The notes beneath the pieces were generated by a model. It was not told the DNA's origin, made no database searches, and worked only from the letters and a program-made list of their open reading frames with translations. From Candidatus Poribacteria bacterium (lineage in GTDB: Bacteria; Poribacteria; WGA-4E; WGA-3G): 62,927 nt of DNA. This document shows, piece after piece, positions 55,702 through 62,927 of the stretch. The position numbers and the translations under genes were made by a program. The stretch covers positions 1-62,927 of the forward strand of contig JAAXGN010000101.1 in assembly GCA_012267415.1 (NCBI GenBank), written 5' to 3'. The first letter of the stretch is position 1. Each line of letters starts with the position of its first letter.

Positions 55702-56083
55702 CGGAAGTGTCACCGTAGAGTTTGTTAATCTGATACTGTTGGACTGCCAAAGAAGCGATTCCAATACCGAAGATCGCTAACACAACACAAATAATCGGTA
55801 AGTTTGAATCGACATACATACCTTTATTGTGCTGAACTTCATTGATCCCGCATGCCATCTTATATTCATAATATATTCCGAAAAGACCGCATGTCAGAAT
55901 GGAAATAAAAAACCATAACCAAAAAGAATAATCGTTTCTTCCTAACCATGCATTGAGTGTGTCCATCTGTTTATACTGCCAGTAAAGACTGTAGATTCCA
56001 CAAGTGATTATAGCTAACAGAATACCTGCGAGGATACTACGTCTCCCTTCAAATTCTGGATAGGGATATTGATGATCAAGCAT
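55694..56083 (-). CDS. DUF4234-like membrane protein
   Basis: 129 residues: RRSILAGILLAIITCGIYSLYW, and then FWLWFFISILTCGLFGIYYEYKM, the paired 'I-x-T-C-G-x-x-x-x-Y-W/Y' helices of the DUF4234 family. Two more hydrophobic helices complete it. It shares an 8-base overlap with the DUF2752 gene; AGGAGA Shine-Dalgarno. Function unknown. Confidence 0.8.
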   Translation of the reverse strand: MLDHQYPYPEFEGRRSILAGILLAIITCGIYSLYWQYKQMDTLNAWLGRNDYSFWLWFFISILTCGLFGIYYEYKMACGINEVQHNKGMYVDSNLPIICVVLAIFGIGIASLAVQQYQINKLYGDTSDG

Positions 56084-56118
56084 ATATTTCTCCTAATAAT
56101 TGTTTTTTGGTGATTGAC

Positions 56119-57168
56119 TCATTCACGGGGGAGTGAAATTGTGTTTGGAACAACAATTTCTCCAACTATGATCATTGATTTCAGCGATTCCACTCTTTCA
56201 AGAATCTCATCAGAAAGCAGATCACGGTTGTGTTCATCTACTGCGTAGTAGACACCCCCATCTTCTAATCCAAAGTAACGGATACCTCCCATAAATCTGT
56301 CTTCAAGAGCTTCTCTAATGATAATCTTTGCTGAAGCTGGTAGTTCTTTTGCCATACTTGTCAAGACGGTTCCTGGTGCAAGATGATTACCGTTATCATC
56401 AACCCAGATGATATACTTTTCCTGTTCCTGTGCTGCTTCAAGGACACCTTGACCGGAACCACCAGCTGCAACATAAATAACATCAACCCCACTTTCATAT
56501 TGTGCTATAGCAAGTGTCTTCGCTATATCGGGTTGCATGAATCCAGTCACATCTTCACTTACATAATCAACGACTATTTCTACATTCGGATTTATTTCGT
56601 GGATTCCAGCGATGTAACCGGCTTCGAATCCTTGTATCAACGGAATATCAACACCCCCAATAAACCCGATCTTGTTACTTTCTGTCTTTAGTGCTGCGAT
56701 TGCACCAACTAGATATGAACCTTCGTTGGCTTTATAGTTAATTGATGCAACGTTTGGTATATCCAGCACGACATCAAACATTGCAAATTTTACATCTGGA
56801 AATTCAGATGCTATTTTGGCAACGGCTTCACCCAATTGATATCCTGCTGCCAGAACGAGATCTGAATTCTGTGCTGCATCCCTAATTATCATCTCTGTAG
56901 CCACAGGATCATTTTCCATTCCGTTCACTTCCGTTAGGTCAATCCCGTATTCTACCTCAGCTTCTCTTAAACCGATATGAAAGCCGAGACAGTATGCAGC
57001 CGTACTGACACAATCGTTCGGATAAATCATTGTTACCCGAAGCGGAGTTGTCTCCATTTCACTCGGAGGTTCGGGTTGGGTTACATCGTCAATATACTCG
57101 CAACCACAGATCAATATCATACCTAAAACAGACAAAAGCAAGATTCTTGAATAACAAATTACCTTCAT
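56119..57168 (-). CDS. BMP-family ABC transporter substrate-binding lipoprotein
   Basis: 349 residues with a lipobox (ILICGC) and the periplasmic-binding BMP/PnrA fold: VTMIYPNDCVSTAAYCLGFHIGLREAE, LVLAAGYQLGEAV, NYKANEGSYLVGAIAAL, IGFIGGVDIPLIQGFEAGYIAGI and VIYVAAGGSGQGVLEAA are family hallmarks. It binds nucleosides in characterised members; specificity here is open. No permease or ATPase genes are adjacent in the window. GAAAGGAGG Shine-Dalgarno. Confidence 0.86.
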   Translation of the reverse strand: MKVICYSRILLLSVLGMILICGCEYIDDVTQPEPPSEMETTPLRVTMIYPNDCVSTAAYCLGFHIGLREAEVEYGIDLTEVNGMENDPVATEMIIRDAAQNSDLVLAAGYQLGEAVAKIASEFPDVKFAMFDVVLDIPNVASINYKANEGSYLVGAIAALKTESNKIGFIGGVDIPLIQGFEAGYIAGIHEINPNVEIVVDYVSEDVTGFMQPDIAKTLAIAQYESGVDVIYVAAGGSGQGVLEAAQEQEKYIIWVDDNGNHLAPGTVLTSMAKELPASAKIIIREALEDRFMGGIRYFGLEDGGVYYAVDEHNRDLLSDEILERVESLKSMIIVGEIVVPNTISLPRE

Positions 57169-57471
57169 ATTAGCCTCCTTTCAATTGATTATTATAACCT
57201 AAGTTGCTACCTATAAGTGTTTGATCTGAAACACCGCCTTTAATGAAAAATGCTGATAATTAGCCAATAGTTTGTAGCGTAAACTGCCAGTTTGCGCCCC
57301 TTATGACACAATCTGGCAGATTGTGCTACATAGGTAGCAACTTGGTATAGACTCTAAAGTCCACATCACACCTTTCCTTGTTTGACTGATACATACTCCC
57401 CAGATAGTGTATGTCTTTCAGGAATTTAGCCAACTCTATTCTATATCAAATCGATTTTGTTGTCAAATCTG

Positions 57472-57585
57472 CCAAAAAAAAAATTAATTTTGTGTCGGAA
57501 TTCTCCATAATTTCACGTCATTTCTTAATAAAGGGATAATTTATTTAATTAAAATCACATTTTACTTAGGAGAGGAGTAGAAAGG
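57472..57585 (+). promoter_or_regulatory. Duplicated upstream region, copy 1
   Basis: About 110 bases beginning with an A-run (CCAAAAAAAAAATTAATTTT), then GTGTCGGAATTCTCCATAAT and AAAGGGATAATTTATT, nearly identical to 59471-59586. Both copies lie 115-160 bases upstream of a gene, so shared promoter elements are likely. Confidence 0.6.
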
Positions 57586-57649
57586 ATGTTGATTGAGAGA
57601 GATAGATTCAGATGATTGATAAAGGGATTATTAGATATCTGTTCATATA

Positions 57650-57685
57650 AAAACGGGATGCTATCTCTATACTGTATCCCGTTTT
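57650..57685 (+). terminator. Hairpin directly before the WD40 gene
   Basis: AAAACGGGAT / ATCCCGTTTT (10-base arms, 16-base loop) ends in four T's and lies 15 bases before the ATG. It resembles an intrinsic terminator or attenuator in the leader. Confidence 0.5.
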
Positions 57686-57700
57686 AACAAGGTTTTTGAG

Positions 57701-58639
57701 ATGAAAAATCAAATATTGCATATTTCAACACAAGGCGTAGACATAGATACAAATGTCAACACATGGGCACTTCCAGAGGGATCAATTGCTCGGTTCGGAA
57801 AAGGTGAGGTAAATGATTTAGCATTCTCTCCTGATGGTAAGTATCTCGCTGTCAGAAATACAAACACAGGTATCGTATGGAATATTGAAACTGACGAAGT
57901 CCTTGCAACTTTCACAGAGCCGGATACGCGTCTAATAGCCTCCGCATCCAGCTCAACGACAGGGGCATGTGCGTTCGGAGATTTAGAGGGAAATTGTTAT
58001 GTGTTTGATGGAAAGGAACCATTGAAAATACTATCTGGACATACAGGTGCAATTCAGTCGATTGCTTTTAGTGCGGATGGTGAGCAACTTGCCTGCACTT
58101 CAGAGGAGGGTTCTGCTTATGTGTGGGATGTTGCTTCAGGTCAACAGGTTGCCACGCTTTCTGCAATCTGGAAGATAGATACTAACCTGTATATAGGCGA
58201 TGAAAATCGACTGCAAAGACGGCTAAAAACACTTAAGAATACATCCAGACCATCAACACCGGGGAGAGTAAAGACAATAGTTTTCTCACCGATTAGAGAT
58301 GTGATCGCTGGGGGTATGTCTTGTGAAATACGTTTGTGGGATGCCGCAACACATGAAGTGCGATTAGCAATACTTCTGCCCAATGGTTGTACGGAACCCT
58401 ATGCTTTGGCATTCACGCCTTGTGGGCGGTATCTCGCTTCCGGATCCTGGTGGGACGGAACGGATAAAGTTTCCATCCGGTTATGGGACGTTACAAATGG
58501 TGAAAATGTCGCAACGCTATGGAGCCATTCGACTGATGTTGAATATCTGGTGTTTTCACCGGATGGGACACTTTTAGCAAGTGGCAGTTTTGATGGTACT
58601 ATCCTGCTCTGGGATTTGAAACCTTACTTAAATACATAA
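57701..58639 (+). CDS. WD40 repeat protein without export signal
   Basis: 312 residues forming about six to seven WD40 repeats (LAFSPDGKYLAVRN, LSGHTGAIQSIAFSADGEQLACTS, LVFSPDGTLLASGSFDGTILLWDL). No signal peptide or lipobox, so it is the one apparently cytoplasmic WD40 protein here. The following small gene begins 11 bases after its stop, suggesting cotranscription. A hairpin stands directly before the start codon. Confidence 0.8.
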   Translation: MKNQILHISTQGVDIDTNVNTWALPEGSIARFGKGEVNDLAFSPDGKYLAVRNTNTGIVWNIETDEVLATFTEPDTRLIASASSSTTGACAFGDLEGNCYVFDGKEPLKILSGHTGAIQSIAFSADGEQLACTSEEGSAYVWDVASGQQVATLSAIWKIDTNLYIGDENRLQRRLKTLKNTSRPSTPGRVKTIVFSPIRDVIAGGMSCEIRLWDAATHEVRLAILLPNGCTEPYALAFTPCGRYLASGSWWDGTDKVSIRLWDVTNGENVATLWSHSTDVEYLVFSPDGTLLASGSFDGTILLWDLKPYLNT

Positions 58640-58650
58640 GGAGTTTTTTT

Positions 58651-58917
58651 TTGAAACATAGCACACTTATCATCACTATTTTTATATTAACATTGTCTGT
58701 TGTTATGGCGGATACACCGAAAGAACATCATGATTGTCCTGCACCTATTGGTGTGATGGGTGAACAACGGAAAGGGCTCTCGTGCATTTCAGGTTTTCTT
58801 TCACAAGATGGGTTGATTTTAGCAAAAGTCTCTTTTTCGGTGTTCTCTGTGTTCTCCGTGTTCTCCGTGATTCAGATGGGTATTTTTGTCAGAATCTCAG
58901 AAAGCCGGAAGACGTAG
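58651..58917 (+). CDS. Small exported protein, possibly truncated
   Basis: A TTG start eight bases after AAGGAG opens a signal peptide (LKHSTLIITIFILTLSVVMAD) and a short mature part with HHDCPAPIGVMGEQRKG. From about residue 60 the coding sequence runs into 'GTGTTCTCCGTG' repeat DNA (FSVFSVFSVFSV), so the natural C-terminus may be lost. Family unknown. Confidence 0.45.
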   Translation: MKHSTLIITIFILTLSVVMADTPKEHHDCPAPIGVMGEQRKGLSCISGFLSQDGLILAKVSFSVFSVFSVFSVIQMGIFVRISESRKT

Positions 58918-59243
58918 AAAACGCGGAAGGGGATTTTGGAGATTTTAGTCTATTTTCACAACTATCGGGTGTTCTGTAAGTTAAGAATAAGGAGATTGGA
59001 AAATTAACATATCTATTGGCACACCTATATAGACGAGAAGTTTTTACCTTAGAATCTTCAAGTGACAAAAACTTTACACGTCATAAAGTATCTGCTCAGC
59101 ATTTGGTGTTATCAAACCGTAGCACATTCATCCTGATTGTGCAACGCAGCCCGTCATCCCATGCGATAAAGTATCTGCTAAGAATTGTGTCTTATCCATG
59201 TTGTGAAGTGAGACGTAATGAACGATGGTTGTTGTCCAAAGAA

Positions 59244-59417
59244 GCACAATCAGGATGAATGTGCTACAGCAATATGACGATGTTTGATTTGCGGAGAGGG
59301 TAATGATGGCTGAAGGGGTGTTAGGCACAATCAAGATGAATGTGCTACGGCTGTATGACGATGTTTGACTCACTGATAGGTGTAATGATGGCTGAAGGGG
59401 GTTTAGCACAATCAGAA
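59244..59417. repeat. Tandem array of an 81-base unit
   Basis: Unit begins GCACAATCAGGATGAATGTGCTAC, includes ATATGACGATGTTTG and GTAATGATGGCTGAAGGGG; copies start at 59244, 59325 and (partial) 59406. An inverted half-copy (GCACATTCATCCTGATTGTGC) lies near 59122. Confidence 0.8.
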
Positions 59418-59470
59418 GACAACAAAACTTCTACATGTCAGAGAGATTCCAGTGACAAAAACTTTACACA

Positions 59471-59586
59471 CCAAAAAAAAAAATTAATTTTGTGTCGGAA
59501 TTCTCCATAATTTCACGTCGTTACTTAATAAAGGGATAATTTATTCAATAAAAGGATAATTTACTTAAGGGAGAGGGGAGGACGGA
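59471..59586 (+). promoter_or_regulatory. Duplicated upstream region, copy 2
   Basis: Matches 57472-57585 nearly base for base, with small changes after AAAGGGATAATTTATT. Lies about 160 bases before the following gene. Confidence 0.6.
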
Positions 59587-59745
59587 ATTAGTGATTTTGG
59601 ACTTGAGGAAAGTTGGAAAAAAGTGCTATAATTTCTGCAAGTGAGGCACAAACGCAAGAGGCTGCGGAACAGTCGGTTGCAGGATGTCGTAGTCAATAAC
59701 TTATCTCTGGATTAAAAATTAAGTGCGTCGTTTGGAGGAGTGCTA

Positions 59746-60141
59746 ATGTGTCTTGAACTTGAATTCTTTCCAACAGCAGCTGACCCTGTGGTGCTTCTAT
59801 CACCTTCTACACTAGAGAAAGCTGAAAAGTTATCCCAAGCGTTGAGCATTCTGGTTGAGGACAATAACGCAGTCGTAGATGTACATGCTTTGCCTTTTAT
59901 CTCTCCAGTTGATGGGTGCAGACTATCGGCACAAGTTATTGATGAAGATATTGGTGCAGTTCTGATAGAAAACACAAAAAATCATTTCAAGTGGCAGTTG
60001 ACAAGTCAAGGGTGGGAATTTGTATTAGTGTTATTAGATACTATGACCGAACCAGATAGCAGTGGTTATCATTACCTTGGACCTGATGATGAAACGGGTG
60101 ATTATTTGCTTATACTTTCAACATATTATAGGTGGTGGTGA
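59746..60141 (+). CDS. Unknown small soluble protein
   Basis: 131 residues from MCLELEFF, chosen because GGAGG stands 8 bases upstream. It has a mixed alpha/beta pattern (LSPSTLEKAEKLSQALSILVEDNN, WQLTSQGWEFVLVLLDTM, YLLILSTYYRWW), no export signal and no recognised family. It is reached only by the second duplicated leader, so it may share regulation with the WD40 gene upstream. Confidence 0.55.
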   Translation: MCLELEFFPTAADPVVLLSPSTLEKAEKLSQALSILVEDNNAVVDVHALPFISPVDGCRLSAQVIDEDIGAVLIENTKNHFKWQLTSQGWEFVLVLLDTMTEPDSSGYHYLGPDDETGDYLLILSTYYRWW

Positions 60142-60468
60142 AGCAATATCAGAATTGGTTATAGTTGTCTTTCCACTCTTAAATGGTTAGTTTCAGCAAT
60201 AGTGAATTTGGAAATCACTCCTACAATACGCAAGGTATCTGTAGAAGTGATTTCCGCGTTCGGTTTGATAATGTGCTTCCATCTCTACTATAAAACAAAG
60301 ACACCTCAGACATGATTGAACCTCCTAAGAATTTCCCGATTTATTTCAGATGTCTACGCCTTGATTATTTATAGTGTTGGGATAGTTTTATGTTGTCGCG
60401 GCGTGTTCAGTAGATACCCCGCATTTTACTTTCGGTATTAGTCGTTTTGGAAATGGCGGTTTTCCACT
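60142..60468. other. Gene-free stretch with one REP hairpin
   Basis: GGAAATCACTCCTACA (60210) pairs with TGTAGAAGTGATTTCC (60240) with one mismatch. Nothing else recognised. Confidence 0.55.
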
Positions 60469-60920
60469 TCATAAAAAATACTCTTCAAAAATTTTATACG
60501 GATTAGTCGTGTAAACGCGATAGATGACACGACCAGAAAAACGCAACAGATCTGTTATACGATCATAGATCACTGCATGAGAAACATATTGCAAGACTGA
60601 ATGCCGGGTAACCCATCTCGTTTCTAAACTTTCGTCACTCGTTGATAATTCACCACTGACATAATCACACAAAAATCCAAACATCAGTTTCTGGGGAGTA
60701 CTGACGTTTGAATAGATTCCAACAAGTGACCCAATAGATGCCTCAACACCTGACTCTTCTCTGATTTCACGTTGTAATGCTTCAATTAGGCTTTCACCTT
60801 CTTCAACCTGACCACCCGGGAATTCCCAACCCCGTTTTGGACCGCGTATGAGTAAAACATCGCTGTTCGGATGACTTATGAGTCCAGAGACAGCAACGAT
60901 ATGTTTAGGATGAGTCATAA
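60469..60920 (-). CDS. NUDIX hydrolase
   Basis: About 150 residues from MTHPKHIVAV with a perfect Nudix box: G36, E42, R50-E51, E54-E55 and G57 (GGQVEEGESLIEALQREIREE). It hydrolyses a nucleoside diphosphate linked to some moiety; the substrate is undetermined. A longer reading upstream would overlap the redoxin gene in another frame and is rejected. It follows that gene by 11 bases, so an operon is likely. Confidence 0.85.
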
Positions 60921-60931
60921 TTAACCCACTT

Positions 60932-61213
60932 TCAGTTTCTGCTGAAAAAACTTCGTAATCGGTACCACCGCAACTGCCACAACAATTTTTCTGAATCAAC
61001 CCGATGCACGAAAAGCTGCCTTCCATTCATTTCAAGCACAGGAATCAATAGTTTGTATTTTGTAAAAAGACCGAGATTCCTTGATATATCAATCTCATCT
61101 ATAACAAGAAATGATAACTTGGATGTGATTACCTGCAATGCCAGTTTTGCTTCATCACAGAGTGGACAATCAGGTTTTGTATAGAACTGCAGTTCAAGCG
61201 GTTTGAATTTCAT
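60932..61213 (-). CDS. Glutaredoxin-like (DUF836) thioredoxin-fold protein
   Basis: 93 residues starting MKFKPLELQFY. A redox-type motif C-P-L-C (C16, C19) follows the first strand in TKPDCPLCDEAK, and the cis-Pro region LLIPVLEMNG is present, typical of the short glutaredoxin family. Probably a thiol-disulfide reductant or disulfide carrier. Ends 11 bases before the NUDIX gene on the same strand. Start is weakly supported; upstream in-frame Met exists but gives a poor N-terminus. Confidence 0.78.
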   Translation of the reverse strand: MKFKPLELQFYTKPDCPLCDEAKLALQVITSKLSFLVIDEIDISRNLGLFTKYKLLIPVLEMNGRQLFVHRVDSEKLLWQLRWYRLRSFFSRN

Positions 61214-61352
61214 ATACAGATTTGCATCATTGCTTCTATAGTAATACTTAAAACTAAATGTATACTTATTCGCGAACAAATGCTCGCTCGTAGTAGGGCA
61301 ATTCATTGCCCGTTCTACCAAGAAGCGTCATGTTGGTTTAGGTTTCACTATA

Positions 61353-62792
61353 CTACGACAAAATGTCATGGACGACATGTCCGTGAACATCTGTCAGACG
61401 GAAATCTCGACCTTGGAAACGATACGTCAGTTTCTCGTGGTCAATACCGAATAGATGTAACATCGTAGCGTGGAAGTCATGCACATGCACGATGTTTTCA
61501 ACGGCATTGTATCCGAGTTCATCTGTGTTGCCGTAACTCATACCACCTTTGACACCGCCACCTGCCATCCACATTGAAAATCCTCTAATGTGGTGATCGC
61601 GTCCGCTTCCTTGTGCCATCGGTGTCCGACCAAATTCTCCACCCCAGATGACTAAAGTTTCGTCTAACATACCACGTTGTTTTAGGTCGTTAACGAGTGC
61701 TGCCGTTGCTTTATCAACATAACCAGAAGTGGTCTTAATGGCATTTTGGATACCACCGTGATGATCCCAGCCGCGATGGTAGAGTTGAATAAATCGCACA
61801 CCACGTTCTGCCAACCTACGCGCAAGCAGACAGTTCGACGCATACGAACCATCACCCGGTTTAGCACCATACATATCCAAAACGTGCTGCGGTTCTTTGG
61901 AAATATCGGTCAACTCAGGAACACTCGTCTGCATACGGAATGCCATCTCATATTGATTGATCCGTGTAGCGATTGAGGGATCGTCAACTGTTTCATCTAA
62001 TAGACTATTTAAAGACTGAACGGCTCCTACAACATCCTGCTGCTGATCTTGACTGACACCATCAGGGTTTGACACATAATGAACAGGGTCCCCTTTTGAA
62101 TGGAATTGGACACCTTGAAACTGTCCGGGTAGGAATCCGCTGTGCCATTGACGTGTTGCTATCGGTTGATCCTGTCCACCACCAGAGGAGATAAGCACAA
62201 CATATCCCGGTAGATTTTCGTTTTCACTTCCGAGTCCGTAGAGCAACCAAGATCCCATACTCGGTCTACCTGAAATTGCAGTTCCCGTATTCATGAAGGT
62301 GTGTGCTGGATCGTGATTTATCTGTTCTGTCCGCAAGGATCGCACAATACAGATATCATCTGCGAGGCTGCCGATGTGTGGAAACGCGGTGCTCATCTCT
62401 TGACCCGATTCTCCGAATTTCTTAAATTCATGTGTCGGGCCGAGGCATTTTAGGGAATTGGCTTGTCCCTGCAGCTGCGCGATCGGTTGTCCTTTGGTAA
62501 ATGTTTGCGGCATCGGTTTACCGTGCATTTCTGCCAGTTTCGGTTTGTAATCCAACGTTTCTAAATGTGAAGGTCCCCCTGCCATACAGAGGTGAATAAT
62601 ACGTTTGGCTTTCGGTGGAACATGCGGTTCTGTAATAACCCCTTGCCATCTCGCAATCTTCGGGGAAGCATCCAATATCGATGGTGTGAGTAGGGATGCA
62701 AGTGCAAGTGATCCAACACCGCGAACTGTTTTTCCTAAAAAAGTACGCCTCGTAAGACGTAGTTTAGTTTCTTCATTTATACCTTCTATCAT
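61353..62792 (-). CDS. DUF1501 (sulfatase-superfamily-like) Tat-exported protein
   Basis: 479 residues. Twin-arginine signal RRTFLGKTVRGVGSLALASLL, then the DUF1501 signature pattern: IHLCMAGGPSHLETLDYKP near the N-terminus, GGGQDQPIATRQWHSGFLPG, and LVIWGGEFGRTPM near residue 390. These proteins share the alkaline-phosphatase/sulfatase fold and typically sit next to a DUF1553/DUF1549 cytochrome gene, which would be expected upstream of the window's right edge. GGAGG Shine-Dalgarno. Substrate unknown. Confidence 0.87.
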   Translation of the reverse strand: MIEGINEETKLRLTRRTFLGKTVRGVGSLALASLLTPSILDASPKIARWQGVITEPHVPPKAKRIIHLCMAGGPSHLETLDYKPKLAEMHGKPMPQTFTKGQPIAQLQGQANSLKCLGPTHEFKKFGESGQEMSTAFPHIGSLADDICIVRSLRTEQINHDPAHTFMNTGTAISGRPSMGSWLLYGLGSENENLPGYVVLISSGGGQDQPIATRQWHSGFLPGQFQGVQFHSKGDPVHYVSNPDGVSQDQQQDVVGAVQSLNSLLDETVDDPSIATRINQYEMAFRMQTSVPELTDISKEPQHVLDMYGAKPGDGSYASNCLLARRLAERGVRFIQLYHRGWDHHGGIQNAIKTTSGYVDKATAALVNDLKQRGMLDETLVIWGGEFGRTPMAQGSGRDHHIRGFSMWMAGGGVKGGMSYGNTDELGYNAVENIVHVHDFHATMLHLFGIDHEKLTYRFQGRDFRLTDVHGHVVHDILS

Positions 62793-62927
62793 ACTTATTA
62801 CCTCCTGTAGTATTGACAGGGAAAAGTGAAGAGTCCTAGTAGACTGTCCGTGCTAATTTTACTGGTAAAGGTCGCGATTCGGAGATCGCTCCTACAGAAC
62901 GGATCTCTTTGTAGGCGGTGAATGCCT

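Larger units (their letters stand above)
57169..57700. other. Gene-free stretch with repeats and a duplicated leader
   Basis: Contains CTGGCAGATTGTGCTACA and CTGCCAGTTTGCG hairpin copies (57270-57345), then the duplicated leader at 57472-57585 and a hairpin at 57650-57685 just before the WD40 gene. No gene seen. Confidence 0.65.
58918..59745. other. Gene-free stretch with tandem and duplicated repeats
   Basis: Contains 'AGTGACAAAAACTTTACAC' direct repeats (59061 and 59451), the 81-base tandem array, and the second duplicated leader. Small ORFs here have no coding features. Confidence 0.65.

Noticed and set aside
59016..59258. Small ORF in the repeat-rich gap
   Set aside because: No Shine-Dalgarno and it overlaps tandem repeat DNA; the product has no recognisable features.
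1..62927. tRNA or rRNA genes
   Set aside because: No cloverleaf with TTCGANTC-type arm or rRNA signature was noticed by eye; only a covariance-model scan could exclude it.

Overview
The window reads as a chromosomal piece of a Candidatus Poribacteria-type bacterium (inference). The clues are many secreted LamG, WD40, LRR and dockerin proteins, five C-termini built on the NYPNPFNPETWIPYQL-type sorting tail, phytanoyl-CoA-dioxygenase-like enzymes, a DUF1501 twin-arginine protein, DUF2752/DUF4234 membrane proteins and intergenic space full of small palindromic repeats. No rRNA, tRNA, CRISPR array, prophage or plasmid backbone was seen.

Layout. 0.1-5.6 kb: LamG protein, PhyH-like dioxygenase, two tandem small coiled-coil membrane proteins, a metallophosphoesterase lipoprotein, a decayed REP-associated transposase inside its own repeats, and a frameshifted LamG gene. 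5.7-9.3 kb: a secreted WD40 protein abutting a solitary DNA methyltransferase. 9.4-16 kb: lipoproteins, a caspase-PEGA-FGE fusion, an LRR lipoprotein and a metzincin-LRR-Fn3 protein. 16.4-38.7 kb: a long minus-strand 'surface island' with two FadL/PorV-like barrels (one frameshifted), five proteins with type IX-like sorting tails (fused to WD40, vWA, LamG, cohesin or metzincin/YWTD propeller modules), further WD40 proteins, lipoproteins and a small barrel. 39.5-50.4 kb, plus strand: an AAA+ regulator of the sigma54-activator family with a degenerate receiver, SppA coupled to a second PhyH protein, and a run of kinase-like/NDT-like fusion, RimK-like ATP-grasp, GT4 glycosyltransferase and mannitol-dehydrogenase-family oxidoreductase. 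50.5-57.2 kb: a DUF1828 two-gene unit, a Gfo/Idh/MocA oxidoreductase, an MFS permease between inverted repeats, a DUF4234/DUF2752 pair and a BMP-family binding lipoprotein. 57.7-62.9 kb: a cytoplasmic WD40 protein, small unknown genes, a NUDIX/glutaredoxin-like pair and the DUF1501 protein.

How it fits together. Much of the window seems devoted to building an exported, repeat-rich cell surface. Dockerin and cohesin-like domains occur on the same set of proteins, which suggests non-catalytic self-assembly, and the PorV-like barrels are plausible outer-membrane partners of the sorting tail (inference). A second shared C-terminus, KL-x-x-x-W-G-x-x-K, occurs on LamG proteins and, in a degenerate form, on the LRR protease.

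Caveats. Five genes are split by what looks like one missing base, mostly within a short homopolymer; all five splits share the same sign, so assembly or base-calling error is as likely as gene decay. Repeat families (terminal-inverted-repeat elements with exchangeable palindromic cores, REP hairpins, gene-tail remnants) explain most gene-free stretches.
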